Below are positions 1 to 8,919 of a stretch of 64,000 nt of DNA, piece after piece. The translations under genes were made by a program, and so were the position numbers. Source of the DNA: Polynucleobacter rarus (lineage in GTDB: Bacteria > Pseudomonadota > Gammaproteobacteria > Burkholderiales > Burkholderiaceae); the NCBI RefSeq assembly GCF_003072505.1, contig NZ_NTGB01000001.1, positions 756,820 to 820,819 on the forward strand. The letters are read 5' to 3'. Within the stretch, counting starts at the first letter, position 1; every line of letters starts with the position of its first letter. The notes beneath the pieces were generated by a model, which saw nothing but the letters and a program-made list of their open reading frames with translations, made no database searches and was not told the origin of the DNA.

Positions 1-153
1 GATTCTCCAAGTGGATTGCAGGGCATTACTAGAGGCTCCAATACGAGTGAGGGTCGATTTTCCTTGCAATATTTAAATCCAAGTAATCCTAAAGACTGGG
101 TTCTTTTTGGTGGAGCTGACCCTCGGCGTGAAGGAGTTGTGCTGGGAGATTAA
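1..153 (+). CDS. C-terminal end of an unidentified protein (5' partial)
   Basis: An open frame runs from the first base to a TAA at 151-153 and gives 50 residues, so this is the tail of a gene that begins before the window. The peptide is rich in Gly, Ser and Asn, contains the stretch DWVLFGGADPRREG and ends in VVLGD. I recognise no family in it. It is followed by about 140 bases without a gene before the CocE-type hydrolase, so it need not be in the same operon. The reading frame is plausible because it is open to the edge and has ordinary composition, but the function is unknown. Confidence 0.5.
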   Translation, partial: DSPSGLQGITRGSNTSEGRFSLQYLNPSNPKDWVLFGGADPRREGVVLGD

Positions 154-292
154 AATCGAATCTTGAAATAGGGCTTTTCTCTAAATTAAAGCATTGAAGT
201 TTTTACCTGCGCTAATAAATTGAGTAAACTTGACGCTGTGATTCAATTTGATGAACTACAGAATTAATTATTTTTAAAATACGGAGAAATGC

Positions 293-2038
293 ATGGATGC
301 TTACAAATCTGAAGTACGTGATGGAATGATTGTCGAGTGGGACGTTCCAATTCAGATGGATGATGGATTAGTTCTGAGGGCGGATATTTTTAGACCTACT
401 AAAAAAGGTAAATATCCTGCAATCTTGACTTATGGCCCTTACGGAAAAGGCTTATCTTTCCAAGAGGGTTACAGAACGGCTTGGGAATCAATGGAAAAAA
501 ACAATCCAGACGTGCTAGCAGGCTCTTCTAATTTATACCAAAACTGGGAAACAGTCGATCCTGAAAAATGGGTATCTGATGGATACATTTGTATTCGAAT
601 TGACTCTAGAGGTGCTGGACGTTCCCCAGGCTTCATGGATCACAATAATGCCCGTGAAACAAAAGATATTCATTTATGTATTGATTGGGTTGCAAAACAA
701 GCATGGTCAAACACTAATGTGGGTATGAACGGTATTTCTTATTTTGCTAGTAATCAATGGCGTGCTGCTGCATCAAAGCCTAAAAATTTAAAAGCGATTT
801 GCGTGTGGGAAGGCTGGAATGATGCTTACCGTGAATCCCATCGTCATGGTGGAATTGCCTGTACCTTCAGAAAAAACTGGATGGAGATTCAAGTTAAAAC
901 TGTTCAACACGGAGTGGGTGACAACGGTAAACGGAGTCGTGTCACAGGTGAAACAGTTTGTGGCCCAGTTACATTATCTGCTGAAGAATTAGCTAAGAAC
1001 GTTGAAAATATTTGGCAACGGGTACTTGATCAAGAGTTAAATTGTGATTGGTATCAAGAAAGAACCGCAGATCTCTCTAAAGTAACTGTCCCACTTTTAT
1101 CTGCAGGTAACTGGGGCGGTCAAGGACTCCATGGTCGTGGCAATATTGAAGGCTTTGTGAGAAGCGCATCTAAAAATAAATGGATGGAAATACATGGAGA
1201 TTCCCATTGGGCTCCTTTTTATACTGATTATGGACGTTTGTTGCAGAAAAAATTCTTTGATCATTTCTTAAAAGGTAAAAAGAATGGTTGGGAAAAGACA
1301 GCCCCAATCACACTTCAAGTTAGAAGTCCCGGTGAGAAATTTGTTAAACGTGCTGAGTATGAATGGCCTTTAGCTAGAACTGTTTGGACACGCCTCCATT
1401 TAGATACGGCTTCAATGAGTTTTAAACAAGACCCGATTAAAGAAAAACAATCGGTTACTTACGATACAACTGGCGCTGGCGTGACCTTTTCATTCCCACC
1501 GCAACAGCAAGAAGTAGAAATTACGGGTCCTATCGCACTGAAGCTTTTTGTTTCTTCAAAAACGAATGATGCCGATATTTTCGCGGTGGTTAGAGTATTT
1601 GACCCCGAGAATAAAGAAGTTACCTTCCAAGGGGCGATGGATCCGCATACACCGATTGCTCAAGGTTGGTTACGTGCCTCGCATCGTAAGTTAGATAAGA
1701 AAAAGAGTCTGCCGTATCGTCCATGGCATCAACATGATGAAAAGCAACCTCTCGTTCCCGGTGAGATCTATCAATTAGATGTCGAAATCTGGCCAACTTG
1801 TATTGTGGTTTCAAAAGGCTATCGTATCGCTCTTACTATACTAGGTAGAGATTATGAACATGATGGCGAAGCTGGATTTTTGTCAAATACAAAAAATCCA
1901 TTGCGCGGTTGCGGACCATTCTTGCATGATGATGAAACTGATCGTCCACCAGCAGTCTTTAATACTGAGGTGACATTGCATATGGGACCAAAACATCAGT
2001 CTTATTTGTTGTTGCCAGTGATTCCTAAAAAGAAGTAA
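293..2038 (+). CDS. CocE/NonD family hydrolase (X-Pro dipeptidyl-peptidase S15 type)
   Basis: This 581-residue serine hydrolase belongs to the CocE/NonD family, whose members hydrolyse esters or amides; the substrate here cannot be told. The alpha/beta-hydrolase core is visible: a DSRGAGRS motif near residues 104-111, a nucleophile elbow GISYFA with Ser149, and a likely catalytic His in the GDSHW motif near residue 303. The remaining C-terminal third has the beta-sandwich character typical of this family, with an ITGPIALKLFVSS segment. There is no signal peptide, so it should be cytoplasmic. The ATG at 293 has an upstream GGAG. Its end overlaps the convergent nnrD gene by 14 bases. Confidence 0.85.
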   Translation: MDAYKSEVRDGMIVEWDVPIQMDDGLVLRADIFRPTKKGKYPAILTYGPYGKGLSFQEGYRTAWESMEKNNPDVLAGSSNLYQNWETVDPEKWVSDGYICIRIDSRGAGRSPGFMDHNNARETKDIHLCIDWVAKQAWSNTNVGMNGISYFASNQWRAAASKPKNLKAICVWEGWNDAYRESHRHGGIACTFRKNWMEIQVKTVQHGVGDNGKRSRVTGETVCGPVTLSAEELAKNVENIWQRVLDQELNCDWYQERTADLSKVTVPLLSAGNWGGQGLHGRGNIEGFVRSASKNKWMEIHGDSHWAPFYTDYGRLLQKKFFDHFLKGKKNGWEKTAPITLQVRSPGEKFVKRAEYEWPLARTVWTRLHLDTASMSFKQDPIKEKQSVTYDTTGAGVTFSFPPQQQEVEITGPIALKLFVSSKTNDADIFAVVRVFDPENKEVTFQGAMDPHTPIAQGWLRASHRKLDKKKSLPYRPWHQHDEKQPLVPGEIYQLDVEIWPTCIVVSKGYRIALTILGRDYEHDGEAGFLSNTKNPLRGCGPFLHDDETDRPPAVFNTEVTLHMGPKHQSYLLLPVIPKKK

Positions 2039-2945
2039 CTTTAGAGTTTTGCTGACTTAAACACTGATTGATGATTGCTCTCATTTGAGTAATCGTCTCT
2101 GAAGGGGTTAGACCAATCGGTCCGATCCCTTTTTTTACAAGTAGATCAGCTGCTAATGCATGCGTGTTAACAGCGATACATGTCGATTCCCATAGATTGA
2201 GGTGATGACGAACGCCTTGAGCAGCGATTGCCGCAATGCTACCCGTCAAAATATCGCCCATTCCTCCAGTAGCCATTCCCGGGTTTCCTGCACGACAAAC
2301 TACAGGTTCATGATCTGGTGAAGATATAAGTGTATTTTGTCCTTTGAGTACTATGATCGACCCAGTTAATTCAACTAGCTCCCTGATAGTTTCAATCCGA
2401 TCTGCTTGAATTACTGTTGTATTGGTTTTTAGAAGTCTAGCGGCTTCGCCTGGATGGGGGGTTAAGACTGATCTATTGGGATAAGCTTGATTGCGTTTTT
2501 TTAATTGTGAAAGCAACTGTCTTGAATTAGCAATTAGATTCAATGCATCGGCATCGATGACTAGAGGGATTTCAGGATAAGCGAGGACATTTTTCAAATA
2601 CGATCTGGCCAAGTCAGTTTGACCAAGCCCAGGTCCAATGGCAATAGCGTCAGGTTTTAAATCTTGTAAATGGTTAGCATCAGCTAAACTTGCCTGACTA
2701 ATCATGATTTCAGGGTGATTAAAATGCACGAGTGGTGACTTTTTATCTAATATCCTAAGCATTGTCCAACCAGCACCTAAATAAAGACATGCTTGACCGG
2801 CCAGAAAAAGTGCTCCTGCCATACCTGTTTGACCGCCAATCAAAATTGCTTTGCCAGCATCACCTTTATGCTCTGATGGAGAACGATGTAAACGATGAAT
2901 TAGTTTAGCGATTTCAATTTGTTGCAAGGGAATGAGATTCTTCAT
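2025..2945 (-). CDS. nnrD: ADP-dependent NAD(P)H-hydrate dehydratase
   Basis: NnrD dehydrates damaged NADHX and NADPHX using ADP or ATP, a cytoplasmic metabolite-repair step. The 306-residue protein has the ribokinase-like fold signatures of the family: GPGLG near residue 105, TPHPGE near 162-167, and the nucleotide-binding NPGMATGGMGDILTG segment that holds catalytic Asp231. Only the dehydratase domain is present; the NnrE epimerase domain often fused at the N-terminus is absent and must be encoded elsewhere if it exists. I chose the ATG at 2945, with GGA six bases upstream, over a TTG nine bases earlier that overlaps this ribosome-binding site. The gene is convergent with and overlaps the CocE-type hydrolase by 14 bases. 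Confidence 0.9.
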   Translation of the reverse strand: MKNLIPLQQIEIAKLIHRLHRSPSEHKGDAGKAILIGGQTGMAGALFLAGQACLYLGAGWTMLRILDKKSPLVHFNHPEIMISQASLADANHLQDLKPDAIAIGPGLGQTDLARSYLKNVLAYPEIPLVIDADALNLIANSRQLLSQLKKRNQAYPNRSVLTPHPGEAARLLKTNTTVIQADRIETIRELVELTGSIIVLKGQNTLISSPDHEPVVCRAGNPGMATGGMGDILTGSIAAIAAQGVRHHLNLWESTCIAVNTHALAADLLVKKGIGPIGLTPSETITQMRAIINQCLSQQNSKVTSF

Positions 2946-3018
2946 TTTTTCCAAAGTAAATTAAAAATAAACAAGGTATTTTTTTGGTGCAAATCTTCAT
3001 ATTTACGCTGAAACATCT

Positions 3019-3034
3019 ATGTACTATGGTACAT
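3019..3034. promoter_or_regulatory. Perfect inverted repeat, possible operator
   Basis: ATGTAC-TATG-GTACAT is a perfect 6-4-6 inverted repeat. It sits in the 160-base gap between the divergent nnrD and acyltransferase genes. A second perfect repeat follows at 3071-3085. Such symmetry suits a dimeric repressor site, but no regulator gene lies nearby and no promoter boxes were convincingly seen. Confidence 0.3.
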
Positions 3035-3070
3035 CTTATGGATCAACAGAATAGCGCCATAAAATTATTG

Positions 3071-3085
3071 TTAACTATCAGTTAA
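3071..3085. promoter_or_regulatory. Perfect inverted repeat upstream of the broken acyltransferase
   Basis: TTAACT-ATC-AGTTAA is a perfect 6-3-6 inverted repeat ending 20 bases before the acyltransferase ATG at 3106. Its position over the region where a promoter or leader would lie makes a regulatory role possible. Chance occurrence in A+T-rich DNA cannot be excluded. Confidence 0.25.
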
Positions 3086-3105
3086 AAAGCGATATAAACC
3101 CCATT

Positions 3106-5007
3106 ATGAATAAAGTTAGTGAATTTTATCGTGCCGAAATCGATGGATTGAGAGCAGTGGCTGTTCTCAGTGTCATTGCTTATCACGCTTTTCCTGAATT
3201 TTTTCCTGTTGGATTTCTCGGGGTTGATATTTTCTTTGTTATTTCAGGTTTTTTAATTACTTCTTTGATTGCCAGTGGCTTAAGTAAAAGTAAATTTAAT
3301 CTCCTACTTTTTTAAAGTAGACGCATCAAGCGTTTATTTCCGGCTCTTATTTTAGTCATCATTGCTTGCTTTGCATTTAGTTGGTTTGCACTCTATTCAA
3401 AAGAGTTTGCGTCGCTTGGAAATCATATTTTTGCGGCGGTTGGATTTTTCTTAAATTTTGTTTTATGGCAAGAAAGTGGCTATTTTGATACCCAGTCAAT
3501 GCTCAAACCCTTACTTCATTTATGGTCGCTATCGGTAGAAATTCAATTCTATATTTTTTGGCCATTAATCCTTTTACTCACTTATCAATTCAAATTCAAT
3601 GTTTTTAAAGTGACGATGATCGTATTCTGTATTTCATTGCTGCTCAATCTTCTCTTTATAGAAAAAGATGCAATTGGCGCCTTTTATCTTTCATTTAATC
3701 GCTTTTGGGAATTTCAAATAGGGGCAATGTGCGCACTGTTTATTCAACAATATTCCTCGTTTTATGAACGATTGAGTTTTAAGTATTCAAACTATTTCAT
3801 TTTATTCAGTTTTACCATTTTTTTACTGATAGCTTTCATGACTCCTAGTTTTCAAACTCACTCAGTCTTGTTAGTACTTTTATGTACTTTTGCTTCCTTA
3901 AGTATTATTTTATTCAGCCAAAATTCGTTGATGGCGAAAAAAGTTTTAGGCAACCCCGTAATGGTAGGCATAGGCATCATTAGTTATCCCCTATACCTTT
4001 GGCATTGGCCTTTAATCTCCTTTGGACAAATTGTGACGAACGGGAGGCTCACCCCTTTTTATAAGTTTTTACTTCTTTTCGCTGCAGTTGTTTTAGCCTA
4101 TCTTACGTATCGATTTTTAGAACGTTACGTTCGATATGGATCTAAAAAAATTACTTTGATTCTCCTGATTAGTTTGATTTTTGTTGGTAGTCAAGGTTGG
4201 AGTGTGTATACCAGAGATGGATTAAATTTTAGAGAGAAACATATCAAAGATTCTTTTGGTGGTCGTCCACCTCAAGTGGATCAGGCTTGCCTTAAACAGT
4301 TTGGACAGTATGCCCCTAAATTTTGTCGGGCGTCTGATAATGAACATCCTGTTGAAGTTCTGTTGATTGGAGATAGTATTGCTCACAATAATTATGAAGG
4401 TTTAGCAGCTAGTTATTCGTTAGAAGGAAAACCTTTTGCGATGATTGGATGGCCAGGGCAAAAGCCTTTCATTCTAGGTTCCGCCGACAAGCCAGAAAAT
4501 GAATCCTCAGAATTGATGCATCAATTAATCCTAGGAATACAAAAAGATCCAAATATCAAAACGGTTATTTTGGCAATGAGGACGTCCAACATCGCTGATC
4601 CAACCCTTTTATTAATGCAACTTCAACAAACCATATTTGAATTAAGAGCTCATGGCAAAGAACTCATTTTTATTTATTCACCTCCTGAAATTAATTTTGA
4701 TCCAATTGAGTGTGTTGGAATGCCCCCATTCCGACCGGTATTAAGAGAAAGCTGTTCGTTAGCAGTAAAGGATATTCCCCCACAGTTTTTTCAGTTAAGA
4801 AGCCAATTGAATGAAATGTTGAATGCGAATCAGGTACGATCTTTTGATCCTTATCCGATGATTTGTCAAAACAATCACTGCCCTGTGAAATTCGATGATG
4901 GTAATTTACTGTATCGTGAAAGAGGGTACTTAACGACATCTGGTTCTATTAAGGTTTTTAAAGACTTCCAAGACCAGATTGTTCAAGACAAGAATCCAAA
5001 AATGTAA
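3106..5007 (+). pseudogene. OafA/YrhL-type acyltransferase 3 with SGNH domain, interrupted by an in-frame TAA
   Basis: The N-terminal part (3106-3312) carries the hallmark YRAEIDGLRAVAVLSVIAYHA and GVDIFFVISGFLI segments of membrane acyltransferase 3 proteins. A TAA at 3313-3315 then stops the frame, but the same frame continues directly with SRRIKRLFPALI, LLHLWSLSVEIQFY and YPLYLWHWPLI, all diagnostic for the family. It ends in an SGNH-type domain (LLIGDSIAHNN). In relatives the interrupted position reads F-Y-x-R-R, so one base change of a Tyr codon to TAA explains the break. Without it the protein would be 633 residues, the normal length, with about ten membrane helices. Its role would be O-acetylation of a surface polysaccharide. 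No other damage is visible, so the lesion is recent, suppressed, or a sequencing error. Confidence 0.85.
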
Positions 5008-5143
5008 TTGAATGACGTACCTCCAAATTATTAGACTTTTGATGAAGGGATCACATTCCCACTCCTAATGCATCTTGAAACATCATGGTGCATTTTTTCA
5101 TCCTCTGTTAGGATTGAACTTTAGAATCATCCTAGGAGGGTTT

Positions 5144-6136
5144 ATGAAAACTAATCAATTTATATGTTCTGTTGGAATTGCGGTACTTGCATTATTTTCC
5201 CAGTTAACCGGTGCTCAAGGAACTGATTATCCAAATCGCTCAATCACACTAATTACACCTTTCCCAGCTGGTGGTTCAACGGATATTGTTGCTAGGATTA
5301 TTGCCAAGTCGCTCTCAACTCAACTCGGGCAAAGTGTGGTGGTTGATAATCGCCCGGGAGCTGGCGGAAATATTGGCTGTGATCTAGTCGCCAAAGCAAA
5401 GTCGGACGGTTACACCATATTAATTACCTCATCCAGTACACATGCTATTGGCGCAGCCCTCGGCAAAAAAGTGCCCTTTGACTATGATGCGGACTTCACC
5501 CCCATTATTCATGCAGCGACATCGCCCCATGTATTTTTGGTAACCAAACAAATTGGCGTCAAAAATTTACCAGAGTTTATCGCTTATGCTAAGGCTCATC
5601 CTGATGGGTTAAATTACTCTTCTGCAGGTACTGGCACCATTATGCATTTAACGGGTGAGATGTTTAATGCTGACACAGGAACCCACATGATGCATATTCC
5701 TTATAAAGGATCAAGCTTGTCGATGCCTGATTTAATCTCAGGAAAAGTACAAGTCTTGTTTGATGCGCTTGTTTCAGCATTACCCAGTATTCAGGATGGC
5801 AAGTTAACTGTCTTAGCTGTCACAAGCCGCAAGAGAACACCGTTGTTACCCAATGTGCCAACACTGATGGAAATTGGTGGTGCCTATAATTTAGGGAACT
5901 TTGTCTCTGAAAATATTTGGGGATTTTATGGTCCGAAAAATTTACCACCACAAATATTAGAAAAGTTAAATATGGCATTGAACAAGACCTTAAAAGATCC
6001 TGAAGTGATTAAGCAATTGGTAAGTAATGGTGCTGAGGTTGGTGGTGGTTCTGCTACACAATTCAAAGACCAAATGCTTTCTGATCGTGCCAAGTGGGCT
6101 AAAATTATCAAAGACCAACGTATCGAAGCCGATTAA
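5144..6136 (+). CDS. Bug/TctC family periplasmic solute receptor, paired with Ggt-like gene
   Basis: This is a tripartite tricarboxylate transporter receptor of the Bug family, about 330 residues, binding a small carboxylate or related solute in the periplasm. It shows a Sec signal peptide ending near GAQG, then the family signatures YPNRSITLITPF, GGSTDIVARI, VVDNRPGAGGNIG and SDGYTI. The start at 5144 has a strong AGGAGGG four bases upstream, better than a TTG 69 bases earlier that would put a charged extension before the signal peptide. The gamma-glutamyltransferase-like gene begins 17 bases downstream, so the two are probably co-transcribed and the ligand may be a gamma-glutamyl compound. 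No TctA/TctB partner is encoded nearby. Confidence 0.9.
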   Translation: MKTNQFICSVGIAVLALFSQLTGAQGTDYPNRSITLITPFPAGGSTDIVARIIAKSLSTQLGQSVVVDNRPGAGGNIGCDLVAKAKSDGYTILITSSSTHAIGAALGKKVPFDYDADFTPIIHAATSPHVFLVTKQIGVKNLPEFIAYAKAHPDGLNYSSAGTGTIMHLTGEMFNADTGTHMMHIPYKGSSLSMPDLISGKVQVLFDALVSALPSIQDGKLTVLAVTSRKRTPLLPNVPTLMEIGGAYNLGNFVSENIWGFYGPKNLPPQILEKLNMALNKTLKDPEVIKQLVSNGAEVGGGSATQFKDQMLSDRAKWAKIIKDQRIEAD

Positions 6137-6153
6137 AACTTAGAAAGCCGCTT

Positions 6154-7788
6154 ATGAATTTTCAGTGGAACGCCCATTATCCCTCTACTCGTATCCCCGT
6201 GTTTGCCAGAAATGTGGCGACAACTTCGCATCCTCTCGCCTCCCAAGCCGGCTTAAAGATGATGCAATTAGGTGGAAATGCGGTGGATGCATCGATTGCG
6301 ATGGCTGCCATGTTAATGGTGGTTGAACCCGTCTCCAATGGTTTAGGTAGTGATATGTTCGCTATTATTTGGGATGGCCAGCAGTTGCATGGTTTGAATG
6401 CCTCAGGCGTTTCACCTCAGAGTTGGAATCCAAATTATTTTAAAAATAAGTATGGTGAAGAGGGGAATGGTTTAGCGAAGCGTCCTAAACGAGGCTGGGA
6501 TAGTGTGACTGTTCCAGGAGCTATTGCTGGATGGATGACATTGCATGAAAAATTCGGTAGTCTTTCTTTCGAGACAATTTTGCAACCCGCTATTGAAATT
6601 GCTGAAAGAGGGCACGCTGTAGCTCCGATTGTGGCCCATAAATGGGCTGCTGCCATCCCTGAATTACTTACTGGTCCTGGATTTAAAGAGTTCTTTATGC
6701 CTAATGGCAGGGCTCCTAATGTCGGTGAAATATTTAAAGCGCCTGAAATGGCGAAGACTTTCAGACAACTATGCCGCGCAGGCTTACGTGATTTTTATGA
6801 AGGTGAAATTGCAAGTGCCATCGCAAAGCATTCTCAGACTCACGGTGGCAGTATGACGCAAGAGGATCTTGCAAAATTTCAACCCGATTGGGTAGAGTTA
6901 ATTTCAAAGAATTATCGTGGTTATGATGTTCATGAGATTCCGCCTAATGGACAAGGGATTGGCGCTTTGATTGCACTGGGCATTGTTGAGAATTTTGATA
7001 TGTCAGCGCTTGAGGTCGATAGTACCTTGAGTCAGCACATTCAAATTGAGGCCATGAAATTAGCTTTTGCTGATGTTTATGCTTATGTTGCTGATCCCAG
7101 AAGTATGCGTGTCAAACCCTCTGAGATGCTAGACCCCGAATATTTAAAGTCACGTGCGAAGTTAATTGATTTGAAAAAAGCGCAAACGCCCCTTGCAGGT
7201 TTACCGTCAACTGGTGGAACTGTTTATCTAACGAGTGCGGATGAGTCAGGCATGATGGTTTCTTTTATTCAAAGTAACTATATGGGCTTTGGCTCTGGTG
7301 TGGTCGTGCCTGAGTTTGGCATCAGTTTACAAAATCGTGGATTTGGTTTTTCGATGGATCCTCAATCTGAAAACGTCGTTGCTGGTGGTAAGCGTCCATT
7401 TCACACCATTATTCCAGCGTTTATTACCAAGCAGGTAAACGGTATTACCGTGCCAGAAATGAGTTTTGGTGTAATGGGTGGGGATATGCAACCCCAAGGT
7501 CATTTACAAACCGTCATCAGAATGTTGGATTATCAACAACAGCCTCAAGCGGCTTGTGATGCGCCACGATGGAAGGTGAACCGCGACTTTACGCTTGATA
7601 TTGAAGCAAGCTTTAACGCTACAGTTGCAAGTGAGCTCAGTCAAATGGGTCATCAAATTAAGAGTGTTGAAGACCCCTATATGGATTTTGGTTCTGGACA
7701 ATTTATTGGTCGCTTGAGTGACAACCAAGAAGATGGCTATATCGCGGCAAGTGACTCTAGAAGAGACGGTCTAGTCGCTGGGTATTAA
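6154..7788 (+). CDS. ggt: Gamma-glutamyltransferase family protein, probably cytoplasmic
   Basis: The 544-residue protein matches the gamma-glutamyltranspeptidase/acylase Ntn-hydrolase family, which autocleaves and then hydrolyses or transfers gamma-glutamyl groups. The N-terminal segment SHPLASQAGLKMMQLGGNAV and the GSDMF motif are typical. The predicted autoprocessing site and nucleophile is Thr356 in STGGTVYLT, followed by SFIQSNYMGFGSGVV. No signal peptide is visible, unlike E. coli Ggt, so it resembles the cytoplasmic YwrD/acylase branch. It sits 17 bases after a Bug receptor gene, which suggests that an imported gamma-glutamyl or related amide is opened inside the cell. The 3' end overlaps the convergent flavoprotein gene by 18 bases. 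Confidence 0.85.
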   Translation: MNFQWNAHYPSTRIPVFARNVATTSHPLASQAGLKMMQLGGNAVDASIAMAAMLMVVEPVSNGLGSDMFAIIWDGQQLHGLNASGVSPQSWNPNYFKNKYGEEGNGLAKRPKRGWDSVTVPGAIAGWMTLHEKFGSLSFETILQPAIEIAERGHAVAPIVAHKWAAAIPELLTGPGFKEFFMPNGRAPNVGEIFKAPEMAKTFRQLCRAGLRDFYEGEIASAIAKHSQTHGGSMTQEDLAKFQPDWVELISKNYRGYDVHEIPPNGQGIGALIALGIVENFDMSALEVDSTLSQHIQIEAMKLAFADVYAYVADPRSMRVKPSEMLDPEYLKSRAKLIDLKKAQTPLAGLPSTGGTVYLTSADESGMMVSFIQSNYMGFGSGVVVPEFGISLQNRGFGFSMDPQSENVVAGGKRPFHTIIPAFITKQVNGITVPEMSFGVMGGDMQPQGHLQTVIRMLDYQQQPQAACDAPRWKVNRDFTLDIEASFNATVASELSQMGHQIKSVEDPYMDFGSGQFIGRLSDNQEDGYIAASDSRRDGLVAGY

Positions 7789-8763
7789 CGTCTTCTTTAA
7801 CTTGTTTCCTAAGAAGTAGCCGCTGAGCCATGCGTCCTCTACTTTTGAATTGCGTAACCAATCGCCACAAAGTGCAAGTTGCATATTTTCGTCAATGGCA
7901 AAATTTTGCGTATTAGGAGTTTCTAGTTTGGCATAACGCCACAATTGAATTTGATTGAAATCGCTAGCAACACCACTGATCTTTTCAAATTCTTGAAGAA
8001 GAATTTTTTCAGCTTCCAATTTATTTAAATTAATCTGTTTTAAAGACCAATCTGGATTTGCTTGAGCTACCCATGCATGCGAGTTGACTCGACTCGGTTT
8101 TGAATTATCACGTGCAATCCACGAGAAGATATTATCTTGAACCAAGGCAGCATCAAAGTCTAGGCCTAAGGGTTCCTTAAAATAGGCTAGTAAGGTCCAA
8201 CATGGGAGCATATTGGCTTGCTCGCATATTAAACTTAATGAGTCAGATTGCTGACTAATGATTTTTTTTGCTTGGATGGGCGGGATGGCAAAAACCAAAT
8301 AATCAAACTCGTCAGTTAGTACCCCAGACTCTTCGGAGACGAGTTGCCATTTTTTTTGATTTTTTCTAATCTCAGTGATTGTCTGAGACAGAAATACCGA
8401 CATATTCTTCGCTAAAAACTTTGCTGGTGCTGTCATCGCTGGAACGCCGACATAGCGCTTGATTTGATGTTTTTTCTCAGAGAATTGACCATCACAAAAA
8501 TTAACAATTTTCGCATGCCATTCTTGCGCAACTCCATGTAAGATCCACTCTTGGAGCTCTTCGACGAATTGAGGATGGGTAGCAGTAAAGTATTGTGCTC
8601 CATGATCTGCGTGCCATTGATCAAATACACGGTGACTCATTCGTCCACCAACACCACGACTTTTATCAAATATCTGTACTTCAAAACCAGCATTGAGTAA
8701 TTGTTTTGCACAAGATAGTCCGGCGATACCAGCTCCAATAATGCCTATTTTTTTGTTTGTCAT
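7771..8763 (-). CDS. Renalase-like NAD(P)/FAD-dependent oxidoreductase
   Basis: A 330-residue flavoprotein. The N-terminus holds the Rossmann dinucleotide-binding motif GIIGAGIAGLSCAKQLL, followed by the FAD-contacting DKSRGVGGRMSHR segment characteristic of the renalase/amine-oxidase superfamily and by ADHGAQYF. The C-terminal part has LCGDWLRNSKVEDAWLSG, the second FAD-binding signature of this group. Bacterial renalases oxidise isomeric forms of beta-NAD(P)H, and that is a reasonable but untested assignment here. No signal peptide is seen. It stands alone on the minus strand between two Bug cassettes and overlaps the ggt-like gene by 18 bases at the 3' ends. Confidence 0.8.
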   Translation of the reverse strand: MTNKKIGIIGAGIAGLSCAKQLLNAGFEVQIFDKSRGVGGRMSHRVFDQWHADHGAQYFTATHPQFVEELQEWILHGVAQEWHAKIVNFCDGQFSEKKHQIKRYVGVPAMTAPAKFLAKNMSVFLSQTITEIRKNQKKWQLVSEESGVLTDEFDYLVFAIPPIQAKKIISQQSDSLSLICEQANMLPCWTLLAYFKEPLGLDFDAALVQDNIFSWIARDNSKPSRVNSHAWVAQANPDWSLKQINLNKLEAEKILLQEFEKISGVASDFNQIQLWRYAKLETPNTQNFAIDENMQLALCGDWLRNSKVEDAWLSGYFLGNKLKKTLIPSD

Positions 8764-8919
8764 GAGTTTTTAGATGAATTCAAGGAATGTTTATTATGAG
8801 ACAAAACTCAAAGATTGTTTTTGTCATACCAATTCATTCAAATAGAAATTAGATTAAATGCCCTAAAAACGAGAGTAAAATTCTTTTAATAATAATGACT
8901 ACCGTTTAGAGACAAAGTA

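Noticed and set aside
1620..1814. Open frames on the opposite strand inside real genes, for example inside the CocE-type hydrolase
   Set aside because: They lie wholly within conserved genes in other frames, lack ribosome-binding sites and show no recognisable domains.
5068..5097. AATGCA ... TGCATTTTTT before the Bug gene at 5144, resembling a terminator for the acyltransferase
   Set aside because: Only a six-base stem with a loop of about 18 bases; too weak to call a terminator despite the T run.
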